Shown piece after piece: positions 9,971 through 18,808 of a stretch of DNA of 64,000 nt; position 1 is the first letter of the stretch; the number at the start of each line of letters is the position of its first letter. The DNA comes from Paraburkholderia sp. BL21I4N1 (GTDB taxonomy: Bacteria; Pseudomonadota; Gammaproteobacteria; Burkholderiales; Burkholderiaceae), in contig NZ_PVEN01000011.1 in the NCBI RefSeq assembly GCF_002973525.1, positions 1-64,000 of the forward strand, read 5' to 3'. The translations under genes and the position numbers were made by a program. A model generated the notes under the pieces. That model saw only the letters and a program-made list of their open reading frames with translations. It made no database searches and was not told where the DNA came from.

Positions 9971-9996
9971 AGGGCAGCCCTACGGCTGCCCTTTTT
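9971..9996 (+). terminator. Rho-independent terminator after the GNAT gene
   Basis: A 9-bp stem (agggcagcc / ggctgccct) with a 4-base loop, followed by five T residues, 27 bp past the GNAT stop codon. Confidence 0.85.
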
Positions 9997-10063
9997 GTTT
10001 GCCTGCGCCGTTCTCCGCGCACGGGCGACGGTACGGCGCCGTGCCGTGCTTACAACGCCGTGC

Positions 10064-10561
10064 TTACAAAATAGGCAGCGCCGTCGTCTCCTTGATCGTG
10101 TCGAGCGAGAAGCTCGTTTTCACGTCGATCACCGACGGATGGTGCAGCAGTTGATCCTGCATGAAGCGGGAAAAGTGCGCCATATCCGCCACCTGCACGC
10201 GCAGCAGATAGTCCATATCGCCTGTCATCGCGTGGCAGGCGACCACTTCAGGCCAGGTCTGCACGGCTGCACGAAACTGATCCGCGTGCGTGACGTCGCC
10301 ACGTGGACGAGGCCCTGGCCCGCCGCGCTTCTCCAGCCGAACGTTCACGTACGCGAGCAGGTCTAGCCCGAGCCGCTGTGCATCCAGCAACGCGACATAG
10401 CCGCGGATCACGCCACACTCCTCCAGCCGGCGAATCCGCCGCAGACAAGGACTCGGCGACAGATTCACGCACTCGGCGATTTCCTGATTCGACAACCGGC
10501 CATTCTCCTGAAGGATTCCCAGAATGCGCCTGTCGATGGCGTCCATCTCAATATTGGCCAT
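10064..10561 (-). CDS. Lrp/AsnC-family transcriptional regulator
   Basis: A 165-residue Lrp/AsnC regulator. The N-terminal winged helix-turn-helix (DAIDRRILGILQENGRLSNQ, then LSPSPCLRRIRRLEECGVI) is followed by the RAM ligand domain (ACHAMTGDMDYLLRVQVADM). It is divergent from hpd with 178 bp between start codons. Regulators of this family placed this way usually control the neighbouring aromatic amino acid gene, so it is a good candidate for controlling hpd and itself. Ligand unknown, perhaps tyrosine, phenylalanine or a derived keto acid. Confidence 0.9.
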   Translation of the reverse strand: MANIEMDAIDRRILGILQENGRLSNQEIAECVNLSPSPCLRRIRRLEECGVIRGYVALLDAQRLGLDLLAYVNVRLEKRGGPGPRPRGDVTHADQFRAAVQTWPEVVACHAMTGDMDYLLRVQVADMAHFSRFMQDQLLHHPSVIDVKTSFSLDTIKETTALPIL

Positions 10562-10585
10562 TTTCTGCCTTCTACGTCAGTTATT

Positions 10586-10602
10586 GCGCTAGAAAATAGC
10601 GC
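10586..10602. promoter_or_regulatory. Inverted repeat upstream of the Lrp-type gene
   Basis: GCGCTA-gaaaa-TAGCGC, a perfect 6-5-6 inverted repeat starting 25 bp upstream of the regulator start codon. Its size and position suit an Lrp/AsnC dimer site, hence autoregulation. Inference only. Confidence 0.5.
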
Positions 10603-10642
10603 CAGCGTATCCACACCTGTTTTATTTCGCAAGTTTTCGCCG

Positions 10643-10670
10643 GGATGACGCCTTTACACTGACGTCATCC
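10643..10670. promoter_or_regulatory. Inverted repeat flanking the hpd promoter
   Basis: Arms GGATGACG (10643-10650) and CGTCATCC (10663-10670) are perfect complements with a 12-bp spacer that contains TTTACACT, a possible -10 element. It lies 70-97 bp before the hpd start. A protein bound here would overlap the promoter. Confidence 0.5.
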
Positions 10671-10739
10671 GAATCGCGCTCAAATCCCTTCCCCACTCGC
10701 ACAACGCGCCGGCGCACTTCAGGAATCAGGAGACAGACC

Positions 10740-11837
10740 ATGCAGGTTTCAACTTGGGACAATCCCGTCGGCACCGACGGCTTCGAATTCATCGAATACA
10801 CCGCCCCGGATCCGGTCGCGCTCGGCAAGCTGTTCGAACAGATGGGCTTCACCGCCGTCGCGCGGCATCGCCATAAAAACGTGACGCTGTATCGCCAGGG
10901 CGAGATCAACTTTATCGTCAACGGTGAACAGGGTTCGTTCGCGCAACGCTTCACACGCCTGCACGGTCCGTCGATCTGCGCGATCGCGTTCCGTGTTCAG
11001 GACGCCGCCCAGGCCTACCAGCAGGCGCTCGAAAAAGGCGCCTGGGGTTTCGACAACAAGACCGGTCCGATGGAACTGAATATTCCGGCGATCAAGGGTA
11101 TCGGCGACTCGCTGATCTATTTCGTCGACCGTTGGCGCGGCAAGAACGGCGCGGAAGCGGGCAGCATCGGCAACATCGATATTTACGACGTCGACTTCGA
11201 ACCGATTCCGGGCGCGAACCCGAATCCGGTCGGTCACGGCCTCACCTACATCGACCACCTGACGCACAACGTCCATCGCGGCCGCATGCAGGAATGGGCG
11301 GAGTTCTACGAGCGCCTATTCAACTTCCGCGAAGTGCGTTACTTCGACATCGAAGGCAAGGTGACGGGCGTGAAGTCGAAGGCAATGACGTCGCCGTGCG
11401 GCAAGATCCGGATTCCGATCAACGAGGAAGGCTCGGAAACGGCCGGTCAGATTCAGGAATATCTCGACGCGTATCGCGGTGAAGGCATTCAGCACATCGC
11501 GCTCGGCAGCAATGACATCTACCGCACGGTGGATGGTCTGCGCGCCGCGAACATCTCGCTGCTCGACACGATCGACACGTACTACGAGCTGGTCAATCGC
11601 CGCGTGCCGAACCACGGCGAACCGCTCGACGAACTGCGCAAGCGCAAGATACTGATCGACGGCGCGCCGGACGACCTGCTGCTGCAGATTTTCACCGAAA
11701 ACCAGATCGGCCCGATCTTCTTCGAGATCATTCAGCGCAAGGGCAACCAGGGCTTCGGCGAAGGCAACTTCAAGGCACTGTTTGAATCGATCGAGCTGGA
11801 TCAGATTCGCCGCGGCGTGGTGCAGGACAAGGTCTGA
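10740..11837 (+). CDS. hpd: 4-hydroxyphenylpyruvate dioxygenase
   Basis: Converts 4-hydroxyphenylpyruvate to homogentisate in tyrosine catabolism. The 365-residue protein has the two-barrel vicinal oxygen chelate fold. The iron triad is visible: H173 (TYIDHLTHNV), H252 (GIQHIALGS) and E329 (FFEIIQRKG). The C-terminal RKGNQGFGEGNFKALFESIE is characteristic of the family. A good Shine-Dalgarno (caggag) precedes the ATG. It is divergent from an Lrp-type regulator and followed by a strong terminator, so it is a single-gene unit. Homogentisate dioxygenase is not in this window. Confidence 0.97.
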   Translation: MQVSTWDNPVGTDGFEFIEYTAPDPVALGKLFEQMGFTAVARHRHKNVTLYRQGEINFIVNGEQGSFAQRFTRLHGPSICAIAFRVQDAAQAYQQALEKGAWGFDNKTGPMELNIPAIKGIGDSLIYFVDRWRGKNGAEAGSIGNIDIYDVDFEPIPGANPNPVGHGLTYIDHLTHNVHRGRMQEWAEFYERLFNFREVRYFDIEGKVTGVKSKAMTSPCGKIRIPINEEGSETAGQIQEYLDAYRGEGIQHIALGSNDIYRTVDGLRAANISLLDTIDTYYELVNRRVPNHGEPLDELRKRKILIDGAPDDLLLQIFTENQIGPIFFEIIQRKGNQGFGEGNFKALFESIELDQIRRGVVQDKV

Positions 11838-11895
11838 CAGCCAAGTTGGGCTTGATGTGAGCCAGCGCGCAAGCCGCGCGCGGCCGACAAATTAG

Positions 11896-11930
11896 AAAGG
11901 GCGGGGATCTTGCGATCCCCGCCCTTTTTA
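11896..11930 (+). terminator. Rho-independent terminator of hpd
   Basis: A 14-bp stem (aaagggcggggatc / gatccccgcccttt) with a TTGC loop and a run of T residues. Confidence 0.9.
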
Positions 11931-12001
11931 TCTGCACCGTCGTCTTAACTCGAACAACGGCTAGTTATCCAACGACATCGACACACCGCCCAGGCGGTGC
12001 A

Positions 12002-12199
12002 TCACGAATTCTGGTCTTCCTCGTCGTCCTTGGCGCGCGTAACGCGTTCCATGGCGATGCTCGCGGGCGCCACTTGCGTCGTACGGGTCACCGCGTTCGA
12101 CAACGCCCCCGCACTGCCCGTGCTCGAGCGGACCGGCGCGCTCATGGCAAAAAAAGCAGCCGATACCATCAGGAAGGTCTGGATGTTTCTCGTGTTCAT
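12002..12199 (-). CDS. Small exported protein of unknown function
   Basis: A 65-residue protein with a hydrophobic signal sequence (MNTRNIQTFLMVSAAFFAMSAPV) and a mature part rich in Ser, Thr and Ala that ends in an acidic tail (RAKDDEEDQNS). The start at 12199 is supported by a strong Shine-Dalgarno (aaggag) 6 bases upstream; an earlier in-frame ATG has none. I recognise no domain. It lies alone between hpd and the indolepyruvate oxidoreductase gene, on the opposite strand. Confidence 0.6.
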   Translation of the reverse strand: MNTRNIQTFLMVSAAFFAMSAPVRSSTGSAGALSNAVTRTTQVAPASIAMERVTRAKDDEEDQNS

Positions 12200-12556
12200 G
12201 CGTACTCCTTTTCTAACTGCCCTGCTGTCGTGAAGCTCCACCGAATGTGGAGCGTTGCGCTGACATTACTCGCAGGTGGGGTGTTAGACAGGCATTTCAA
12301 CTACGGTTCCGCGAATTTGTAGCTTTTACAGCTTGTTACATGGCTGGCGTCAAAGATTGCCACGCGTCGCAATGCCCAACGCATCAAAGCGCTGAATTCC
12401 TTGCAGCGCAGCATTTTTGGCGCACTGCGGCGGGTTTTCACCAGTGCTACCATCACTTAAAACACGTCAATATGGCGACCCCGGGCACAAGCATTCAAAA
12501 GATGCCGAGGCCCAAAAAGTTTTGGTGATCCCAAACTGGTTGGAGGAGTACACATA
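12200..12556. other. Intergenic region between the small exported protein and the ior gene
   Basis: A 357-bp divergent intergenic region with lower GC than its flanks. It should hold the promoters of both genes. I find no convincing operator palindrome or riboswitch. The last bases (ttggaggag) are the Shine-Dalgarno of the gene at 12557. Confidence 0.4.
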
Positions 12557-15500
12557 ATGAATGCCCCGCTAGACGCAGGTCAGCGAGCCTCGCTCGAAGC
12601 TGCCTTGTCTTCCGTCACGCTCGACGACAAATACACCCTCGAACGCGGCCGCGCGTATATGAGCGGCATCCAGGCGCTGGTGCGTCTGCCGATGCTGCAG
12701 CAGGAACGCGACCGCGCAGCCGGACTCAATACAGCCGGTTTCATCTCCGGCTACCGTGGATCGCCGCTCGGCGGACTCGACCAATCCCTGTGGAAAGCGA
12801 AGCAACATCTCGCCGCGCATCAGGTCGTTTTCCAGCCCGGCGTCAACGAAGACCTCGCGGCGACCGCCGTCTGGGGTTCGCAGCAGGTCAATCTGTATCC
12901 CAGCGCCAAATACGACGGCGTGTTCTCGATGTGGTACGGCAAGGGCCCCGGCGTCGACCGTTCCGGCGACGTCTTCAAGCACGGCAATTCGGCCGGCTCC
13001 GCGCAGCACGGCGGTGTGCTGGTGCTGGCCGGCGACGACCACGCCGCCAAGTCCTCCACCCTCGCGCACCAGTCCGAACATATCTTCAAGGCTTGCGGCC
13101 TGCCGGTGCTGTTCCCGTCGAACGTGCAGGAATATCTCGACTTCGGGCTGCACGGCTGGGCAATGAGCCGCTACTCGGGCCTGTGGGTCGCGATGAAGTG
13201 CGTGACCGACGTGGTCGAATCGTCGGCGTCGGTCGATATCGATCCGCACCGCACCAAAATCATCCTGCCGGAAGACTTCGCGATGCCCGAAGGCGGCCTG
13301 AATATCCGCTGGCCGGATTCGCCGCTGGTGCAGGAAGCGCGTCTGCTTGACTACAAGTGGTACGCGGCGCTCGCCTACGTGCGCGCGAACAAACTGGACC
13401 GCGTCGAAATCGATTCGCCGCATGCGCGCTTCGGCATCATGACCGGCGGCAAGGCGTATCTGGACGTGCGTCAGGCGCTGACCGACCTCGGTCTCGACGA
13501 CGAAACCTGCTCGCGCATCGGCATCCGGCTTTATAAGGTCGGCTGCGTGTGGCCGCTCGAGGCGCAAGGCGCGCACGCCTTCGCGAAGGGTCTCGACGAA
13601 ATTCTGGTGGTCGAGGAAAAGCGCCAGATTCTCGAATACGCGATCAAGGAAGAACTGTACAACTGGCCGGATGCCCAGCGTCCGCGGGTGTTCGGCAAGT
13701 TCGACGAGAAAGACGGCGCCGGCGGCGAATGGTCGGTGCCGATGGGCAACTGGCTGCTGCCCGCGCATTACGAACTGTCGCCCGCGATCATCGCCAAGGC
13801 GATCGCCACGCGGCTGGACAAGTTCGATCTGCCGTCGGACGTGCGCGCGCGCATCGCGTCGCGCATCGCGGTGATCGAAGCGAAGGAAAAAGCGCTGGCC
13901 CGTCCGCGCGTCGAAGCCGAACGCAAGCCGTGGTTCTGCTCGGGCTGCCCGCACAACACGTCGACCAATGTGCCGGAAGGTTCGCGCGCCATGGCCGGTA
14001 TCGGCTGCCATTACATGACGGTCTGGATGGACCGCAGCACCAGCACCTTCAGCCAGATGGGCGGCGAAGGCGTGGCGTGGGTCGGTCAGTCGCCCTTCAC
14101 GAACGACAAGCACGTGTTCGCCAATCTCGGCGACGGCACCTACTTCCACTCGGGGCTGCTGGCAATTCGCGCGGCGATCGCGTCGAAGGTGAACATCACC
14201 TACAAGATTCTCTATAACGACGCAGTGGCCATGACTGGCGGCCAGCCGGTAGACGGCGTACTGACCGTGCCGCAGATCACGCACCAACTCGCCGCCGAGG
14301 GCGCGACCAAGATCGTGATCGTCACCGACGAGCCGGAGAAGTATTCGGCCAACGTCGGTCTGGCGCCGGGTATCGACATTCATCATCGCGACAAGCTCGA
14401 TGAAATCCAGCGTCAGTTGCGCGAAGTGTCGGGCACCACGATCCTGATCTACGACCAGACCTGCGCGACCGAAAAGCGCCGCCGCCGCAAACGCGGCACG
14501 TATCCGGATCCGGCCCGCCGCGTGGTGATCAACGACGCCGTCTGCGAAGGCTGCGGCGATTGTTCGGTGAAGTCGAACTGCCTGTCGGTCGAACCGCTCG
14601 ACACCGAATTCGGTACCAAGCGCCAGATCAACCAGTCGACCTGCAACAAAGACTTCTCGTGCGTGAACGGCTTCTGCCCGAGCTTCGTTTCCGTGGAAGG
14701 CGGTCAGTTGCGCAAGCCGAAGGCCGCCTCGGGCGCCACCGGCGACACCATGCCGCCGGTGCCGGAACCCGAACTGCCGTCCACGGAACGTCCGTACGGC
14801 GTGCTGGTGACGGGCGTCGGCGGGACGGGCGTGGTCACGATCGGCGCGTTGCTCGGCATGGCCGCGCATCTGGAGAACAAGGGCGTCACGGTGCTTGACG
14901 TTACCGGCCTCGCGCAGAAGGGCGGTGCCGTCATGAGCCACGTGCAGATCGCGAAGCATCCGGCCGACATCCACGCCACTCGCATCGCGATGGGCGAAGC
15001 GAGTCTCGTGATCGGCTGCGACGCGATCGTCACGGCCAGCGACGAATGCGTGTCGCGCATGCAGGTGGGCCGCACGCGCGTCGTGCTGAACAGCGCACAC
15101 ACGCCGACCGCCGACCTGATCAAGAACCCGAACTGGCGCTTCCCGGGCAGCAGCACGGAAGCCGACGTGCGCGCCGGTGCGGGCGAAGACGGTGTCGATA
15201 CGGTCGACGCGAATCACTTCGCGCTCGCGCTGCTCGGCGACGCGATTTACACGAACCCGTTCGTGCTCGGCTATGCATGGCAACGCGGCTGGGTGCCGTT
15301 GACGTATCAGTCGCTGATGCGCGCCATCGAACTCAACAACGTGCAGGTCGACAAGAACCGCGCGGCTTTCGAGTGGGGCCGTCGCGCCGCGCACGATCTG
15401 GCTGCCGTGCGTAAGCTCGTGCAGGCGCAAGGCAACGGCGCGAAGGCGGAAACGGCGAGCAGCAAGATCATCTCGCTGCACACGCCGAAGGCGCTCGACA

Positions 15501-16156
15501 CGCTGATCGACAAGCGCGCCGATTACCTCGCGGCATGGCAGAACGCCGCGTATGCGGACCGTTATCGCGCGCTGGTGTCACAGGTGCGGGTGGCGGAATC
15601 CGCGCTCGATTCGATCGACAGCCAGTTGCCGTTGACCGAAGCCGTCGCGAAGAACCTGCACAAGCTGATGGCCTACAAGGACGAGTACGAAGTCGCGCGT
15701 CTTTATAGCGACCCGGCGTTCATCGAGAAGCTGAAGGCGAATTTCGAAGGTGACTGGAAGCTGCATATTCACCTCGCGCCGCCAACCTTCTCGAAGAAAG
15801 ACGCGCACGGCCATCTGGTGAAGAAGAAGTACGGTCCGTGGGTGTTCAGCGCCATGCACGTGCTGGCCAAATTCAAGTTCCTGCGCGGCACCGCGTTCGA
15901 CGTGTTCGGCAAGACCGAAGAGCGTCGCACCGAACGGGCGTTGATCGGCGAGTACGAAGCGCTGGTGCGTGAGCTGATCGGCGGCCTGACCACGCAGAAG
16001 CGTGAACTCGCGGTGGAGCTGGCGAATCTGCCGGACGGCATCCGTGGCTATGGTCACGTGAAGGAAAACAACCTGAAGGGCGTGCGCATCAAGTGGAACG
16101 AATTGCTGGCGCGCTGGCGTTCGCCTGCAACCGGCAAGACGCAACACGCGGCTTGA
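12557..16156 (+). CDS. Fused indolepyruvate ferredoxin oxidoreductase (alpha and gamma/beta parts in one chain)
   Basis: A 1199-residue single-chain 2-oxoacid:ferredoxin oxidoreductase that should decarboxylate aryl pyruvates (indolepyruvate, phenylpyruvate) to aryl-acetyl-CoA. In order: pyrimidine-binding region; a TPP-binding part including CSGCPHNTST (C461, C464) and GIGCHYMTVWMDRST; a ferredoxin-like insert CEGCGDCSVKSNC (C663, C666, C669, C675) plus further cysteines near 695-708; the gamma/beta domain (GVLVTGVGGTGVVTIGALLG, GLAQKGGAVMSHVQIA); and a C-terminal extension. In archaea these domains are separate subunits, IorA and IorB. It could supply phenylacetyl-CoA to the nearby paa pathway. 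Its own Shine-Dalgarno is ttggaggag. Confidence 0.92.
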   Translation: MNAPLDAGQRASLEAALSSVTLDDKYTLERGRAYMSGIQALVRLPMLQQERDRAAGLNTAGFISGYRGSPLGGLDQSLWKAKQHLAAHQVVFQPGVNEDLAATAVWGSQQVNLYPSAKYDGVFSMWYGKGPGVDRSGDVFKHGNSAGSAQHGGVLVLAGDDHAAKSSTLAHQSEHIFKACGLPVLFPSNVQEYLDFGLHGWAMSRYSGLWVAMKCVTDVVESSASVDIDPHRTKIILPEDFAMPEGGLNIRWPDSPLVQEARLLDYKWYAALAYVRANKLDRVEIDSPHARFGIMTGGKAYLDVRQALTDLGLDDETCSRIGIRLYKVGCVWPLEAQGAHAFAKGLDEILVVEEKRQILEYAIKEELYNWPDAQRPRVFGKFDEKDGAGGEWSVPMGNWLLPAHYELSPAIIAKAIATRLDKFDLPSDVRARIASRIAVIEAKEKALARPRVEAERKPWFCSGCPHNTSTNVPEGSRAMAGIGCHYMTVWMDRSTSTFSQMGGEGVAWVGQSPFTNDKHVFANLGDGTYFHSGLLAIRAAIASKVNITYKILYNDAVAMTGGQPVDGVLTVPQITHQLAAEGATKIVIVTDEPEKYSANVGLAPGIDIHHRDKLDEIQRQLREVSGTTILIYDQTCATEKRRRRKRGTYPDPARRVVINDAVCEGCGDCSVKSNCLSVEPLDTEFGTKRQINQSTCNKDFSCVNGFCPSFVSVEGGQLRKPKAASGATGDTMPPVPEPELPSTERPYGVLVTGVGGTGVVTIGALLGMAAHLENKGVTVLDVTGLAQKGGAVMSHVQIAKHPADIHATRIAMGEASLVIGCDAIVTASDECVSRMQVGRTRVVLNSAHTPTADLIKNPNWRFPGSSTEADVRAGAGEDGVDTVDANHFALALLGDAIYTNPFVLGYAWQRGWVPLTYQSLMRAIELNNVQVDKNRAAFEWGRRAAHDLAAVRKLVQAQGNGAKAETASSKIISLHTPKALDTLIDKRADYLAAWQNAAYADRYRALVSQVRVAESALDSIDSQLPLTEAVAKNLHKLMAYKDEYEVARLYSDPAFIEKLKANFEGDWKLHIHLAPPTFSKKDAHGHLVKKKYGPWVFSAMHVLAKFKFLRGTAFDVFGKTEERRTERALIGEYEALVRELIGGLTTQKRELAVELANLPDGIRGYGHVKENNLKGVRIKWNELLARWRSPATGKTQHAA

Positions 16157-16183
16157 ATGGCTTGATCTAGCGGGTTCCAAATA

Positions 16184-16217
16184 AAAAGGCGGCGGTCCTC
16201 ACGGACCACCGCCTTTT
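16184..16217. terminator. Bidirectional terminator between ior and maeB
   Basis: Arms aaaaggcggcggtcc and ggaccaccgcctttt, with one mismatch and a 4-base loop, are flanked by A and T runs. It can therefore end both the plus-strand ior gene and the convergent minus-strand maeB. Confidence 0.85.
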
Positions 16218-16235
16218 CTCATTTCAACGCCTGGA

Positions 16236-18518
16236 TTACTGCGCGTTCACCGGCTTGCGCGCGTTGGCCGACGCCACCGCCGTCATGTTGATGATCCGGC
16301 GCACGGTCGCGGCCGGCGTCAGGATATGCACCGGCTTTTCCGCGCCCAGCAGGAACGGACCGACCGTCACGCCTTCGCCGCCGATCATTTTCAGCAGGTT
16401 GTACGTGATGTTCGCCGCTTCCACGTTCGGCATGATCAGCAGGTTGGCTTCGCCGCTCAGCGTCGTGCCCGGGAACGCCGCCTTGCGCACCGCTTCCGAC
16501 AACGCGGCGTCGCCGTGCATTTCACCGTCGATTTCCAGCGCCGGCGCACGTTCCGCGATCAGCTTGCGAGCCGCCGCCATGCGTTGCGACGACGACGACG
16601 GTGCGCTACCGAAGTTCGAGTTCGACAGCAACGCCACCTTTGGCGTGATACCGAACTTCTCGATTTCGCGCGCGGCCAGCATGGTCATGTCGGCGAGTTG
16701 CTCGGCGGTCGGCGTTTCGTTCACATACGTGTCGCAGATGAACAGATTGCGGCCCGGCAGCATCAGCAGATTCATGGCGGCGAAGTTCTGCACGTCTTCC
16801 GCCTTGCCCAGCACCTGCTCGATGAAGTTCAGATGCGCGTGGTACTGGCCGATCATGCCGCAGATCATGCCGTCCGCTTCGCCGAGGCGCACGAGGATCG
16901 CGCCGATCAGCGTGTTGAACTTGCGCATCGCGGCCTTTGCGACGTCCGGCGTGACGCCTTCGCGCGCGCCGACTTCGTGATAGGCCTGCCAGCATTGCTG
17001 GTAGCGCGGATCGTCTTCCGGATCGACGATCTCGAAGTCTTCGCCACACTTCAGCTTCGAGCCCATCTTCTTCAGACGCATCTCGATCACCGACGGACGG
17101 CCGACCAGAATCGGCTTGGCGATCTTTTCCAGCAGCACGAATTGCGCGGCGCGCAGCACGCGCTCGTCTTCACCTTCGGCGAACACGATGCGCGCCGGCT
17201 CCGACTTGGCGGCCTGGAACACCGGGCGCATCACCATGCCGGTGCGGTACACGGTCGTGCCGAGTTCTTCGCGGTACGCGTCCATGTCTTTGATCGGACG
17301 GGTCGCGACACCCGAGTCCATGGCCGCTTGCGCGACGGCCGGTGCGATCTTGATGATGAGGCGCGGATCGAACGGCTTCGGAATCAGGTATTCCGGACCG
17401 AAGTCGAGCGAGTGGCCTTCGTACGCCTTCGCAACTTCGTCGCCCTGGTCGGTTTCTTCGGCCAGTTCGGCGATGGCGCGCACGCACGCGAGCTTCATTT
17501 CTTCCGTGATCGTGGTTGCGCCGACATCCAGCGCGCCACGGAAGATGAACGGGAAGCACAGCACGTTGTTGACCTGGTTCGGGTAGTCCGAACGGCCGGT
17601 CGCGATAATGCAGTCCGGACGCACCTTCTTCGCTTCTTCCGGGCGGATTTCCGGTTCCGGATTGGCCAGCGCGAGAATCAGCGGCTGGGTGCCCATCTCG
17701 ACGACCATTTCCGGCTTCAGCACGCCCGCGCTCGAGCAGCCGAGGAACACGTCGGCGCCGCGGATCGCGTCAGCCAGCGTGCGTGCTTCGGTGTTCGCCG
17801 CGTAGCGTTCCTTCGACGGATCCAGGTTGCCGCGACCTTCGTAGATCACGCCCTTCGAATCCGTGACGAGCACGTTCTTCTTCGACAGGCCGAGGTTCAC
17901 CAGCAGATCCAGACATGCGATCGCCGCGGCGCCCGCGCCGGAGCACACCAGCTTCACTTCGTCGAGCTTCTTGCCGACTACTTTCAGGCCGTTCAGGATC
18001 GCCGCCGACGCGATGATTGCCGTGCCGTGCTGGTCGTCGTGGAAAACCGGAATCTTCATGCGCTCGCGCAGCTTCTTTTCAATGTAGAAGCATTCCGGCG
18101 CCTTGATGTCTTCGAGGTTGATGCCGCCGAGCGTGGGCTCGAGCATGGCGATCGCTTCGACCAGCTTGTCCGGATCGGACTCGGAGAGTTCGATGTCGAA
18201 CACGTCGATGCCGGCGAACTTCTTGAACAGACAGCCCTTGCCTTCCATGACCGGCTTCGCGGCGAGCGGGCCGATGTTGCCGAGGCCGAGCACGGCCGTA
18301 CCGTTCGTGATCACGCCGACCAGGTTGCCGCGCGAGGTGTACTTCTGCGCGTCGAGCGGGTCTTCGTAGATCGCCATACAGGCCGCGGCGACGCCCGGCG
18401 AGTACGCGAGCGACAGGTCGAGCTGGTTCGACAGCGGCTTGGTGGGCGTAACCGAGATCTTGCCGGGTTTCGGAAACTGGTGGTATGCGAGAGCGCTTTG
18501 CTTAAGTTGTTCGTCCAT
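16236..18518 (-). CDS. maeB: NADP-dependent malic enzyme with phosphotransacetylase-like C-terminal domain
   Basis: Oxidative decarboxylation of malate to pyruvate with NADP. The 760-residue chain has the MaeB hybrid layout: N-terminal malic domain (SLAYSPGVAAACMAIYEDP, residues ~20-150), NAD(P)-binding domain (VCSGAGAAAIACLDLLVNLG, ~165-400) and a PTA-like domain (~430-755, ending with GAEKPVHILTPAATVRRIINM). The PTA-like part is regulatory in homologues. I chose MDEQLKQSALAYH at 18518, which matches the E. coli MaeB start; the frame extends 21 codons upstream without a better ribosome site. Confidence 0.95.
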   Translation of the reverse strand: MDEQLKQSALAYHQFPKPGKISVTPTKPLSNQLDLSLAYSPGVAAACMAIYEDPLDAQKYTSRGNLVGVITNGTAVLGLGNIGPLAAKPVMEGKGCLFKKFAGIDVFDIELSESDPDKLVEAIAMLEPTLGGINLEDIKAPECFYIEKKLRERMKIPVFHDDQHGTAIIASAAILNGLKVVGKKLDEVKLVCSGAGAAAIACLDLLVNLGLSKKNVLVTDSKGVIYEGRGNLDPSKERYAANTEARTLADAIRGADVFLGCSSAGVLKPEMVVEMGTQPLILALANPEPEIRPEEAKKVRPDCIIATGRSDYPNQVNNVLCFPFIFRGALDVGATTITEEMKLACVRAIAELAEETDQGDEVAKAYEGHSLDFGPEYLIPKPFDPRLIIKIAPAVAQAAMDSGVATRPIKDMDAYREELGTTVYRTGMVMRPVFQAAKSEPARIVFAEGEDERVLRAAQFVLLEKIAKPILVGRPSVIEMRLKKMGSKLKCGEDFEIVDPEDDPRYQQCWQAYHEVGAREGVTPDVAKAAMRKFNTLIGAILVRLGEADGMICGMIGQYHAHLNFIEQVLGKAEDVQNFAAMNLLMLPGRNLFICDTYVNETPTAEQLADMTMLAAREIEKFGITPKVALLSNSNFGSAPSSSSQRMAAARKLIAERAPALEIDGEMHGDAALSEAVRKAAFPGTTLSGEANLLIMPNVEAANITYNLLKMIGGEGVTVGPFLLGAEKPVHILTPAATVRRIINMTAVASANARKPVNAQ

Positions 18519-18808
18519 TTTTTGGCCTGCGAGACGTAAGTAATTGGGCCCGGCATACCGCACCGCTGACGACGCTTCCATCTATCGAATGGATGATCGA
18601 CTGAGGCTGCTAACACGTGCGCCGGTTAGGCGCGGCGTCGAACCTCAGCGGAGGACAAGACGGTGCGGAGTGCTACGCGGGTCGGTTAGTGTACACCCCG
18701 AATGAGTCGGTGCACTGAGTGGTTAACGCGGCTCACCATCGGCGAAACAATGGTGCAGCGCCGCATCCGGCGGGCGTTTGACGGGGGTTATGCGCACGCC
18801 GTTCGAGC

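Noticed and set aside
12569..15481. A 970-codon open frame on the minus strand
   Set aside because: It is antisense to the indolepyruvate oxidoreductase gene, whose cofactor and cysteine motifs are clear. Its translation is Arg/His/Asp/Ala-rich with no domain, the usual shadow in high-GC DNA.
16326..18539. A 737-codon open frame on the plus strand
   Set aside because: Antisense to maeB; arginine-rich shadow translation without motifs.
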